The notes beneath the pieces are model-generated. The model saw only the letters and a list, made by a program, of their open reading frames with translations. It was not told where the DNA came from and ran no database searches. From Anoplolepis gracilipes (lineage: Eukaryota > Arthropoda > Insecta > Hymenoptera > Formicidae): DNA of 64,000 bases. The translations under genes and the position numbers were made by a program. Below are positions 51,127 to 62,600 of this stretch, one piece after another; the first letter of the stretch is position 1, and the number at the start of each line of letters is the position of its first letter. Location: contig NC_132972.1 of NCBI RefSeq assembly GCF_047496725.1, forward strand, positions 11,051,001-11,115,000, in the 5' to 3' direction.

Positions 51127-52243
51127 TTCTTGCGCTAAGCAATAAAAAATATGCGCTATACTACGTGATAAAATTTAACGCGTTAAAATAAATATGTATA
51201 TCAAATGATTCTAAAATACATGTAAAATTCCTTAAAATGATATTATTATTATTAGATATATTTAACGTGCTTTAAAGCGTGTACGTGAAACGCGATTACG
51301 AAATATAATGCGTAAAGTATTTATCAAAAAGCATTCTTATGACTTTATAACTGTGCATAACGATTCTATTTTCTAATTATATTTATTGTAATGAATATAT
51401 TGCAATGAAAATTATTATGTCAATTCTGTTAATGATTATTTGTGAAAATTAGAAATCTATCTATTATTGTCCATATGTAGACACACTCATAAGTATATTT
51501 ATTAGACGTGGCAAGTGTAAATTGATAGTGAAAAATATGTAGAAATTTACTGCGTATAATACATTTACTGAATATAATTCTATGCTATTATAGAAATTTG
51601 TTAATATTTATATTAAATAAATTATTCTGTCTCGTTGTAAATATTTAATTATTTCCATATATTATTCCCAACATAAGTACGTGTGTTTGTTTTTTTCTCC
51701 TTTATCAGAGAAAGAAAGAGAAAAAGAGAAGAGAGACAGAGAGAAAAAAAACAGATATTTTCTTTTATTCTATCATTATTCTTAAAAACATTAATTTATT
51801 AATACTTTAATTTAATATTTTTTAATCCATGTAAATTATTTGTTAATTATATTGTTAATTATAATCTATTGTTATTAAAATTTATTTTATAAATTACTCA
51901 ATTTTACATGCATATCTTTAGCATCAATTTTCTCAAAAACATATTTTTATTAAAAAAAATTTGTTTTACACTTTCTATTTATATTTGCATGAGAAATTAC
52001 TTCTATTTTACTTTTATTTTATTTCTTTAAACACTGTTATATAATGTAGCGAGATTCCATTAAATGATCTTAATAATAATTTATATACCTATTGTTATTT
52101 ATAAATAAAGATGGTACATAGCTAAAATAATATGTAATAAAATATATTAATAAACTCATAATATTTTTCGTATACTTTTCAAATTCACACATTGACGAGA
52201 TAATCTCGCATTTCGTCCACGGACTAAGGAAGAAGTCCTTATT

Positions 52244-52355
52244 CTATCAGCACACATGTTCAAAAGATGTACATAAGAGATTCACAAGATATTAAAATAT
52301 GTTTTAACATTCTATGGATCTCCTATAAACATCTTTTGAACATGTGTGCTGATAG
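52244..52355. repeat. Hairpin-forming inverted repeat with 27-bp perfect arms
   Basis: 52244-52270 (starting CTATCAGCACACATGTTCAA) and 52329-52355 are exact reverse complements across 27 bases. The pairing continues with mismatches into the 58-nt middle (ACATAAGAGATTC against the complement of GGATCTCCTATAA). CACGGAC just outside the left arm (near 52218-52224) is also mirrored on the right (near 52364-52370). The whole forms a roughly 150-nt hairpin. It fits a small MITE or an inverted duplication, less likely a hairpin RNA precursor. Confidence 0.8.
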
Positions 52356-53735
52356 ATAGGGTCGTCCGTGATCTCATTATGTCCACAATTATGGATTTAG
52401 CACGGATATGAACCAAACCACGGTCGTTTTACCATGGTACCGAAAACATAAATCTAGCCATGTAGTTTTCCGTTCTAAGAATAGTGGCGCCGTAAGAGAA
52501 ACGGTGGTGTGACACATGGCACCCTCTCAGGTTTCAAATTATATGTACCATATTGTGGTAACCACAGTTCCACAGTATATAGTTCTTGACTGGACATAAG
52601 TTATATATAATAAATAATATATATATATATTGCACATATTGATATACATGCATATTATCGATTATGCTTGTATGTGTTGAATGTTTACGTTATTTCCAGT
52701 AATAATATAATGCGGCTTATCGGATGTTCTTAGGGAACCCTTAGTTTTAATTAAGTGTCTGGTGTGGGTCTATAACTATATACGGCACTTTCGGAGTTTT
52801 ACTCCACGTGATATGTAATCTTGTCCTCAAGATTTCTGCGCAACAGAATTTATCAGTATATAAAAGTCATTCCAAAATATTGTTATCAGTTATATAAGGT
52901 TATGTTATGTATCAACTCTCTGATAAGGCGAGGTAAGTTTAGACAATTTAATATCAAATGACAAAGAATCCTAAATGTGCAAAGTGTGAAAACATAAAAC
53001 GCACTCAGAAATTTTAGATCTAATTTATTTATTTTTTTTTTGTTTGTAAAAAAATGCATACTCAAAGTTGACTCATAACCTTTATATATTTCAGACTTAA
53101 TAAAGTATTCTCTCACGTTTTTACGTGTCTTTTCTGTTGCAAATATTTCTGAATCTTATTTCATCATTTCTCAGGTTTTTACAAACTGATTTTTTTTAAG
53201 CTTGAGTAATTAAAGTTTCGAAACATATTCCAGACTGTTTATATAGAAATAAAATTGTACAATTAATCCTGCAATGTATTCTTATTTTACATATGGAAAG
53301 AATTTTGCATTCAAGATTCAGTCTATTGTTTTCAATTACATACAAAAAATATATACTGGTACTGTAAACATGATAATCCAAAGAGAGATCAAAACAGTTC
53401 ACAATACTGATATTACAAAAAGAAAAAAAAGGAACATGTACATATTGATATAAAAAACTGTCAAAATATACAAAAGCAAATTCAAGTTGTATTTCTGCTT
53501 ATAAATATATATATATTTTAGATTTAAACTATGTGTAAATACATTAGACTGGGCTGCGTTAAGAACCATGCTCGTGCATTCAGAGTGTTATTCTTTGTAA
53601 TTTACTGAAAATTGAACAAGGATAGATGTATGTTAGTGTGTGTGAAGTAATATTACACAAGTGATGTTTTAAAACGTAGCCCTGTTTAAGAGAATAACGA
53701 TAATGTTTTCTTTCAAATTTTATGAAATACAATCA

Positions 53736-53963
53736 GTGAACTTTATAATGCTCTGGAATGCTCAATTTTTTATTAATAAACGAGAGAGGGGAGATATACA
53801 CCATCTTTATTTTTGTCTACTATTAGATAGAAAAGGTCAAAGATAGGAAATTTTTAAATTTTGACCAATTTTCTATTTAATGGTAGACAAAGATAAAGAT
53901 GATACTTATCTTCTCTCTTTCTTGTTTTTAACAAAGAATTAAGCATTCCATAATAGAGTTTAC
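53736..53963. mobile_element. 228-bp foldback/MITE-like palindromic element
   Basis: Almost the entire element is an imperfect palindrome with its centre near 53849. The left outer end GTGAACTTTATAATG mirrors the right end CATAATAGAGTTTAC. Inward, GGAATGCTCAAT mirrors ATTAAGCATTCC, and CATCTTTATTTTTGTCTACTATTAGATAGAAAA mirrors, over about 33 bases with a few changes, the segment ending at GATAAAGATG. The RNA would fold into a stem of about 105 pairs. There is no coding frame. It lies 740 bases upstream of the R2D2-like start codon. Confidence 0.8.
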
Positions 53964-54701
53964 TAAATATAGTATATACAGTATAATTATTTATACACAT
54001 ACTTCTTTAAATAAAAAAAGGTGGTGTTAAGGAGATACTAGACTATCGACCGAGTTCTAATCTAACAAAACAATATTCTTATTATTGTATGGCAACATTT
54101 TCTGCAACGAAATTTTTTTTATCTAGGCTTGTAAACTCATTTCTAAAAGTTCACAAATATTCTTTCATGCAATTGTGTCCTGGGAGAACCTATTTTATTT
54201 TATGTGTATAAACTGCAACTTTTATATTAAGCAAATATATTGTTTTGTTAGAATTCGATCAGTAATCCAGCATCCTCTTAATATACTTATGCGGATTTCT
54301 CGTTTACATGGATTTTTTAAAGCTACTATATATATTTTGTTTGTTATTTTCTACATTTAAAATAAAATTAAATAAATATATATTTCTAAACCATAACAAA
54401 ACAGAAAAAAAGTATAAAGTGTATAAAACTTGCAATTAAAATAATAGATTTGATGTGATTGATATGATTTTTCAAAAGAAATTATGTTTGTGAAACTATT
54501 TGTTTTTATTTTCTTGATTTATTCTATTAGTGAATTTGTTCACAAGTTTTTACTATTGAGAGTTACTAATTATTCAACTGTTGTGATTCCAGAGTTATTT
54601 TTTATCTGAGCAGTGGAGAATAAACTGTGATTTAAGAATCACATTATCACTATACTAGTTGTAAGGTATAGTGTTGAAAGAAGTCTTCACTTTAATTGAT
54701 T

Positions 54702-55832
54702 ATGAATAAAACACCAGTTTCTATTCTCCAAGAGCTAATGGCGAAACAGAATATGGCACCCGATTACGAGTTGATACATGACGGTGGAGGACGTCATGTG
54801 AACACTTTTACATATCGAGTTAAATGTGATGGCCTCACTGCAACTGGTACAGGACGTTGTAAAAAGGAAGCTAAACATGAGGCTGCTAAAGCTATGTTAA
54901 CGGAAATTGTTAAACATAAAAACTATCCGCAGTTGCCAGCTGCCAGTACACCAGCAGTATCTCCTTCAAAATCACCGTTCCATTCCTGTCCTCTTCCACC
55001 AAAAATACAAAAAAATACACCTTTTTTCAATGCTATAGGTGAATTACAGGTGATTGTTTTTCTCTCTCACAATTGTGTAGAATTAATATTATATAATCAT
55101 GTGTGTGTTATTACTGTAAGATTATTTATCATCATATTTTTTCAGGATATATGTGCGGAACATTCCTTATTGGACCCAGAATATATTCTTACTAAGGATA
55201 TTGGACCACCACATGCTAGAGTCTTTACTATTCAATGTAAGATATCTAGTTTTCTAGAAGAAGGAGTAGCATCCACAAAAAAGCAAGCAAAACATGAAGC
55301 TGCAAGAAAAATGGTAGAAAGAATAAATGGTCTTTTAGATCAGGTAAATAACATAGAGAATAAAGAAACATTTCTACAATCATCCCAAGTAACTGATGAA
55401 ATGGATCAAAAGAGTAAAAACGCGGAAGAACGTTATAAGGAATTAGTCACAACGACGAGAAAACTTAATTTAGGTATTAAGTTTGCTGAATATCACACTA
55501 AATGGAGAGATTCTTTGGAAATTAATAAACGCAAAAGAATATTAGAAGAATTGCATTATATAAATTTCAACGAAAACGAAATTTGCAATGACAAAGAGCA
55601 ATTTAATAAACTAATAAAGGAAATATTGTCAACATTAGAAACCATACTGTCAGAGATTAATGTAACAGTTTATACAAAAGATATAGTTGCGGAAGATAAT
55701 TATTTTATGAAAACAATACAGGTTAATACTTGTCCCCTTCTCACAGAGATTGGTATGGGAAAAACTGAGCTAGAAGCTTCTTGGAATGCTTTATCTCAAA
55801 TAATAGAAACTTTAAAGTTGCTGCTGTCATAA
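54702..55832 (+). CDS. r2d2: Double-stranded-RNA-binding protein, R2D2/Loquacious-type Dicer partner
   Basis: A cytoplasmic RNAi cofactor that binds dsRNA and loads siRNA with Dicer-2 or miRNA with Dicer-1. Exons 54702-55049 and 55146-55832 give 344 residues. The chosen start, MNKTPVSILQELMAKQ, is the first ATG in frame and begins directly at dsRBD1, as in this family. dsRBD1 covers about 4-70, with the RNA-backbone Lys set in GRCKKEAKHEAA. A Pro/Ser linker (about 75-108) follows. dsRBD2 covers about 109-182, with the pattern GPPHARVFTIQCK and STKKQAKHEAA. Both keep the KKxAK motif, so both should bind RNA. The C-terminal ~70 residues look like a degenerate third dsRBD used for protein contacts. 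The length, DGGG loop and C-terminal region (NLGIKFAEYHTKW) favour R2D2 as I recall it from Hymenoptera; Loquacious is the main alternative. A canonical AATAAA follows at 55847. Confidence 0.8.
   Translation: MNKTPVSILQELMAKQNMAPDYELIHDGGGRHVNTFTYRVKCDGLTATGTGRCKKEAKHEAAKAMLTEIVKHKNYPQLPAASTPAVSPSKSPFHSCPLPPKIQKNTPFFNAIGELQVIVFLSHNCVELILYNHVCVITVRLFIIIFFQDICAEHSLLDPEYILTKDIGPPHARVFTIQCKISSFLEEGVASTKKQAKHEAARKMVERINGLLDQVNNIENKETFLQSSQVTDEMDQKSKNAEERYKELVTTTRKLNLGIKFAEYHTKWRDSLEINKRKRILEELHYINFNENEICNDKEQFNKLIKEILSTLETILSEINVTVYTKDIVAEDNYFMKTIQVNTCPLLTEIGMGKTELEASWNALSQIIETLKLLLS
55050..55145 (+). other. r2d2: Frame-preserving, stop-free intron of the R2D2-like gene
   Basis: This 96-base intron (GTGATT to TTTTTCAG) is a multiple of three and has no in-frame stop, so the reading frame runs straight through it. 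Splicing is inferred because the inserted 32 residues would be hydrophobic (VIVFLSHN to FIIIFFQ) and would break helix 1 of dsRBD2 between NAIGELQ and DICAEHS. Confidence 0.8.
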
Positions 55833-55846
55833 AATATGTGATTGAA

Positions 55847-55852
55847 ATAAAT
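55847..55852 (+). terminator. r2d2: Candidate polyadenylation signal of the R2D2-like gene
   Basis: AATAAA 14 bases after the stop codon. A second AATAAA lies near 55893. The spacing is short but plausible. Confidence 0.45.
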
Positions 55853-56627
55853 TTAATGAATGCAAAGAGATAATAACATTGATTTAAAGTATTTTAATAA
55901 AAAAAATTTTTTTTAGTTTATCAGTCTCATATTTTTTCAAGAAAAGGTTTCAGTTGATTTGTATTGAATTTGTAGTTACTTTTGCCTCTCATATAAAATA
56001 TCTATATTTTCTTATTACCTGCAAGTTAAACGTGTAAAAACATTAGTTTTTAAACATGTGAAAAAAAAACATTTTCTTTTGGTGAATATAATTTTACAGC
56101 TATATTTTTTTATGTATAAAATTTTATTATTCAGAGAATTTGGTTTTTTTTTATATTAATTGTAGCTTAAGATAAGTGTATGATATAAAGTTAATTATTA
56201 ATTATTATTTACTGAGAGAGAAAAAGAATTTTTTATTTTGCAATTTGTATATGCAGTTGTAAAAGAAGGAGATTTATATTGTTTATAAATGTAATTGTAA
56301 TAGAAACCATCTATGAAAACTGCAATACACTTATCTTGTCAATCTTTATTTTATTTTTTTTGAATAATATATTTTTGTATGTTTTGTTTTAGAAGAAATT
56401 ATTTAAAAAACAATTATGAGAGCTTTGTACTCTGCATATAAAATAAATATTTGAAACAACGATATAAATATCCAATTACATTAACACATTTTTAATATCT
56501 AATCTAAGACGAAATAATACAAAACCAAATTTTAATATACTGTATTGTTATAAAGATATAATTTTTAAATTTATATTATTTATTTACATATACCTTTATA
56601 TAATTATACTATACAATATCTATTTCT
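55853..56627. other. Convergent 3' intergenic interval
   Basis: AT-rich DNA between the R2D2-like gene and the dynein gene, which face each other. It presumably holds both 3' UTRs. I see no additional gene. An AATAAA on the minus strand overlaps the dynein stop codon (56632-56627). Confidence 0.7.
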
Positions 56628-59600
56628 TTATTTAATATCACATAACAGAGCTACACCACGAAGTGTCCAATGTCGGGGATTATAATCTGTCTCAAAATCG
56701 ATAGAACCCACATATTTTGCATCTGTTCTTTGAGGCTTCCTATATATAGGACATTCGTACAATTTCGGATCTTTACCAGCGGTGGTATTTATTGCAAAAA
56801 TATAAATAACCGGCATTTGCTCATATAAAACTTTTGGTCTACTTTCAACGAGTTTACCAGCTTTTCGATCGAGCGATGCGCCTTCTAAAAACAAACCGTG
56901 GACGTAAACTCCTTCTTGTGGCTGACTTTTAATGTCTTCCTTATTATAGCGCGTAATCACATTTTGCAAAACTACAGAGTCTAAAGCCCAACCCTTGTGC
57001 GCTCTTGTTACTTCCTATAAAATTTATTTAAATTTAGTTGAAAAATTATAAAGTATAACTTAAAACATACAGCTCTAATTATAATAATAGTAAGTTACTA
57101 GTCACAAATCTTTTATGATTTAGTGTATTATGATAAATGTTGTAATCAGCAGTGAACTTTATAGCATCCAAATAATGGTTTTAAATTTTATTAAAAGATT
57201 TATAAAAAATATATGTTGTGAAAGTAATGGTTACGAAATTTTTATGATTATTATAACTTATTCATTCATTATTTCTGTATGATTTTACACTTATTGTTTC
57301 TTGCAAACTTATAGAATTATCTAAATATTAAAAATATATTTCTTTATTATTAGATACATATATATTTCATATATATCTAATATAGATATAACTTATACGC
57401 TATATAATTACAATAGGTATATATTTGGTGGATATGTTTTTATTAGTATGTGTATAATGTATACGAATTGATATAATATTTCTTTATCGATTTGTATTCT
57501 CACCTGCCTCATCGCTGTTAAGAATCCCTGTGGATTAAAAAATCCAGTCATCCAAAACACTCGCGGACGGCCGTGATTGCACCATAATCTGAACTGATGA
57601 TCTCTTTCTAAAAGTTCTGTATACCAGAAACCTAAAGTTGCAGATTCCCAAGATATTTTCAACCATTTGTCTGGAATGCGCGCATCGTACATCGAGTCCA
57701 ATGATGTTCGTAAGCCTTGGCTCATTACGATAGTACCGTCAATAGCTAATTTTAAATCCGTTAAAGTGCTTCGTACTTCTTTGATGACTCTCGAAATTCT
57801 GAAAAAGTTGTGTTAATTAAAAAATGGAAGAGAAGATTTTTATTCTATTAAAATTCTTTTTTTATTCCAATTATATTTAAATGGGTTATGCTTTCTTTGT
57901 ATTAAACATATATAAAAAAAAAGCAAGTGATTAAAAAAATGATATTATTTAAAGATATACATATAAAATAGAAAAAGAGAATAAATACTTACCGGTCTAC
58001 TTCTTGCCTTAAAAATATATTCATAGGCATTAATGGTCCCATTCTTTGAAGCGCTTCCTTTACTTCGAAGGAATTGTATTGCTTCGGTAATTTAGATAGC
58101 ATGTCATCGGCTAATTTGTACACGACGTTTTCTCTAGTCTCACCTCCTTGTGCACCACCCTCTTTTGGTTGTACGCTAAGAATTGTATCGAGTATACCCT
58201 TTGCTGTATTAATCTGATAGGTAATGTCAGCATTTGAATGTAATCCGAAAACTTCCGGTGTGTCGGTGGCGGGTAAACTGTCGATGTAATCGAGATATCC
58301 TTGAAGATTTCTCGTTTGGGGGACTCTGTATCCTCGATAAAATTCAAACCCTGGTCGTAATAAAACGTCGCAAAACCAGACATGCGTAAAAGTAGTCAAT
58401 AAACGTTTGTCAAAATCGTCCGTGACTCTACCGCCGTAATTGACCTATACGTAAGAATGAAAAATACAATGTCGCTTAAAGCTTGTTTATTTAATATACT
58501 AAAATAAATAAAAAAATCAAGATTATATGAAACCTCTCCAAGCATGTAGCAGACTGTCGGCCAGGAAACGCCCTTTTTAGGGTCCATATCGTCTAAATGA
58601 TTTTGTATGAATTGAATCGATGCTGCAAAATCTGCTTGATTAAATTCGTAAGGTACATTCCAACCGAGTGGTCCAAACTTTCTTCTCTCCTGTACTACAG
58701 TGTGTAAAAATGCAACAGCGTACAATAAGAGTGGCCATTGCGATTGAGTACTGTAATCCAACGTGTCTTGTGTCACTGCTTGATAAGTTCTTCTCAAACT
58801 AGCTCTTATGCCTTGAGGTGGTTCATTAGTAAATTTGATTGCCATCTAAAACGCATGTTAGTCTATAGTTCTTCGAATTTATTTTAGTAAATTTTTTTTT
58901 CTCTTTTTTAATAAAAAATTGTTAAGACAGAGTGTCTACTTAAAGAAAAATATGGGAAATCTGGAATTTTCAGAGATTTATTTTATATCCGGAAAAATCA
59001 GAAAATTCTCATGGAATTTTATTGGGATTTAAAGAATATTTTAAAAAATTCTTATTGATAATTTTGTTCTTATATTATAAGCAGTCAGAAATCGGTCAAT
59101 AATTAAATTATTTTAAAAACTAAAAAAATTTCTAAAATATTCTTTTTATCTGAAATTTTGAATAAAAGTATCTAGAAAATCAGAGAATTATTAGGGAATT
59201 TTTTTACAAGATTTGAGTAGACATCCTATAAAAAAATACAACCTGCAGTAAACCGATGGGAAATTGAGAATGTACTTCAGTTGTCATCCAGAGTCTGAAT
59301 ATATCGTTAACAGTTTCTGTTTCAACAAGAGCATCCATTACCTCTGTACAGAAGGGTAATGATAAATGAATATTTTGTAAAAGAACCCAGCCGCCGGTGC
59401 TCATAGCTTCATTAATCATTTTTCGAGCATGAAATTCTTGACCTTGTCCCATTGATACAGAATTTAATGCTAAAGAATTTAATATTAAAAATAAGTAAGT
59501 AATAATAAAAATAATAACGCTAAAATTAATGATATCGTTATACTAAACACGTTTATACATATTTTTACATTGTATTAAAAAAGATTTTAACTTTTTTTAA

Positions 59601-62600
59601 CTTCTAAGAAAAACTATTAATTAAATTGACTATTAATTAATTAGACTTACGAATTGCTTTTTGTTTAGCTAATGCTGCAATTTGAGGACTCGGATCAGAT
59701 CCTATAGATAATAAGCATATAAGTGGCGTTCTGGTTTCAGATTCTAACCACGTTGATTCTAAGTCCAATATCTTAGCCTCTCCGTATTCTTTACCCAACG
59801 ATTCAATAATATAGTTTCTCGCTTGAGATAAAGTTCGGTCGGGGCTCCATGATCTGATGAGAAGTAATTTTCGAAATACATCAAGACTTTTTTGATAGCC
59901 GCAAGGCAATTCTTCCTCCTCCGGCTTCTCTTTTTCGTACCATATTTTCCACTCTTTTTCACAGAACTCAATTTTAGTTAAAATATCTGAAAATACTTCT
60001 AGTCTGCTTATTTCAACTAAATTTAACCATGTTATATCAAGTATCCATTTAAATGGTTTCGGCGTTACTGCGTTAAGATCTAAGGATGCTCCGCCTTTTA
60101 TAAAAGCGTTAAATTCTGCATGAGAAATAATGCCTCTATGACAATCAATCTTCATGGCTAGCATCAGTGTAAATAAAGATTTATGCCTTTCGTAAAGACT
60201 TCTCAGAGTAAATGCCCAAACTTCATACGTAAGATGACGGAGAATTATATTTATACGTTCGGAAGTAATTGGACTTTTTGTAGATTTTGTGATTGAATTA
60301 TCAAAGATTGTCAAGAATTGTCTCAAAGAATTTTGGTACATTACATTAACATTACTCATTTCAACTATCAAGAAATACAGGATGGATCCTCTCGACGCAA
60401 CTGCACGAAATTCTTCGCGTGCCAACGTGATTTTTTTCTCAGTAAGAGCAGACACTTGCAGTTTTTCATTCACCGACTCGGCCGTAGTCTTGGTTTCTCG
60501 AAGAACAGTTATCAGCTCTTCATCGTCCACCAGGGAACCTTCCAAAGATGTAAGTCTGTGTAATAGCGTGCCTTCAAGTTCTTTCATCGAACGTTGATTA
60601 GTCATCACTGATTCAAATAGAGCGACTCTTTCTGCTTCCAAATCAGCTTTTTCCATAAGTATCACTCGACCTAACAATTGATCTTCTAAGCCTAACATTG
60701 TCACGGTAAAATCAATGATTGACGTCTTCGCGGATATTTCTGGACTGTACGCTGGATTTGGTAATTTAGTAGTAATGTATAACATGAATCCTGGCATTAC
60801 GTCGCATTCTTTATCTCCAACAATGACCTTTTCAATGGATCCTGATTTAATAAAGTTTTTTTCGAGTACATTATCAAGTACTGGATCGAGTTCCTCTGCA
60901 ACGTCCTCAATTAACAATGGTCGACCCAACGAAAGACTGTCTTCGAGATGAGTACGGAAGTACTTATGATTCAGCGAAGTAATCTGCAATTCGTTTGTGC
61001 TTTCCTTATTTTTTATCCACATTTTTCCTTGATTTTGAGGATCGACAAGAAGCGGGTAAGACGAAGATTTGGTAACGATAAGCGCATTCTGCACAGATAA
61101 TTCGTCGTTCGGCAATCCTTGAAGAGTCCATTCCGATGTTGTTGCGGTATCGACAAGCATATTTGTTATATTCAAATTTTGAGTAAAAGGTATAGATTTA
61201 GTGGTTAATATATTCATCCACGCAGTTACTAAACTTGCTCGATACTGCTGATTGTAAGGCCCGCAGTAGGATAAAAATCCAGTTGCTAGAAGAACATCTC
61301 CGACTAATCGGCCTAGTTGAATCTTAAATTCTTTGCTTTGTTCCGTCCAACGAATCTTCTCGCCGCCCAATCCATTTATTAAAGCAGTCGCAGCTGTCAT
61401 TTTTCTCAGGCACACATTTGCAGCTTCTGTCAATCTTTGCTTCTCCGCTACCGCGGTATCATATTGCTGTTTAACTGCTTGTAAAGCCATTTCTCTTTCG
61501 GATAATTCTCGTTCAGCATTCGCCAGATCCTCCATAGCGAGTTTCAATCGTGCTTCTTGCAATGCTAAATTAGCTTTTAACGGGAGAACTTCCTTGTTGA
61601 CAGAATGGAAGAATGCCATAGCTTTGGTCCACGATAATAAACCAGCAACGTCACCGCATACACGTCTAGCTGTTTCCATATTATAATCTTCCATCTTGAA
61701 GTAAGGTTGCAATAGCTCGACCATTTCGTTATTGATTATGTCTTTTGGATAATTTTGCAATTGTAACAGAAACGTCGTACTGGCCATAAGTTTCAACGAT
61801 TCTGCCCACGATGGTTTAGGACATGGTGCGGCGGTGTCGGGCACAACGGAACCAATTTTACGTTGAAATAAAATTAGTACACAATCCATGATTCTCATTA
61901 TAAGATGAGGTGGCCTGCCTAGCTTTCTTACTGTCGCTATATGAGCAGGTTTAATAGTATTTAGAGCAGCTTCCGCTTCTTCTAACGCTGGTTTCGCAGC
62001 TTCTAACTTTTGTTCGGCCAACGCTTTTTCATCAGCTATGCAGGCTACTAATTGCTCCGCTTTTTCCTTCACTTTTTGTACTTGATTCTTAAAAGCTTCA
62101 GCTTGCATGGCTCTCTCTGTTACTTCTAGAAGTACCCTCTCAGCTTTTTCGGAAGCCTGGACCAATTCCTGTTCCATTACAGCTAAATCTCTCTTCAGGA
62201 TCTCAACAGATATTGACGCTTCTTCAAGTTTTGCTAAGCCTGTGTCCATTCTTTTAGCTCCTTCGCCAAGCTCATGTTGCTTGGACCGATAGATATTTTT
62301 ATATCCACCAATAAAATTCAAATAAGATTTCGGAGTTACGTGAGTAGCGCGCCGAAATCTTTGAAAATATTCGACCGAAGTTACCGAAACAATATCTTGT
62401 ATGGATCCTAAAGCGTTTACTAGTGCAGTCTTCACATTGTCAGTGCAAGCAATTTCAAAATCATGAAGAAAATGCTTGGCAACCAAAATCAGAGCATCCT
62501 TCGGCCAAGGTTGAAACCAATCTATAGTACAGCCTGAGATAAGAGCCGGAAAACGCTGTGCGCGGTTCCGGAATTTTTCACCCACAGGAGAGAAGCAGAA

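Larger units (their letters stand above)
47157..54701. other. Gene-free interval between MRRF and the R2D2-like gene
   Basis: About 7.5 kb without a convincing coding exon. It contains a (TA)n array (47994-48038), a small imperfect hairpin around 49255-49316 (TTAAAGCAAC and GTTGCTTTAA arms), and a less AT-rich stretch at 49690-51130 that ends in a GC-rich, E-box-bearing block and a CT-rich tract. It also contains two inverted-repeat elements (52244-52355 and 53736-53963). The GC-rich block may be a promoter, perhaps with a non-coding first exon for the R2D2-like gene. I could not identify a matching donor/acceptor pair. Confidence 0.55.

Noticed and set aside
60289..62292. Plus-strand frames antisense to the large dynein exon
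   Set aside because: Shadow frames of a clear dynein stalk/AAA coding sequence on the minus strand.
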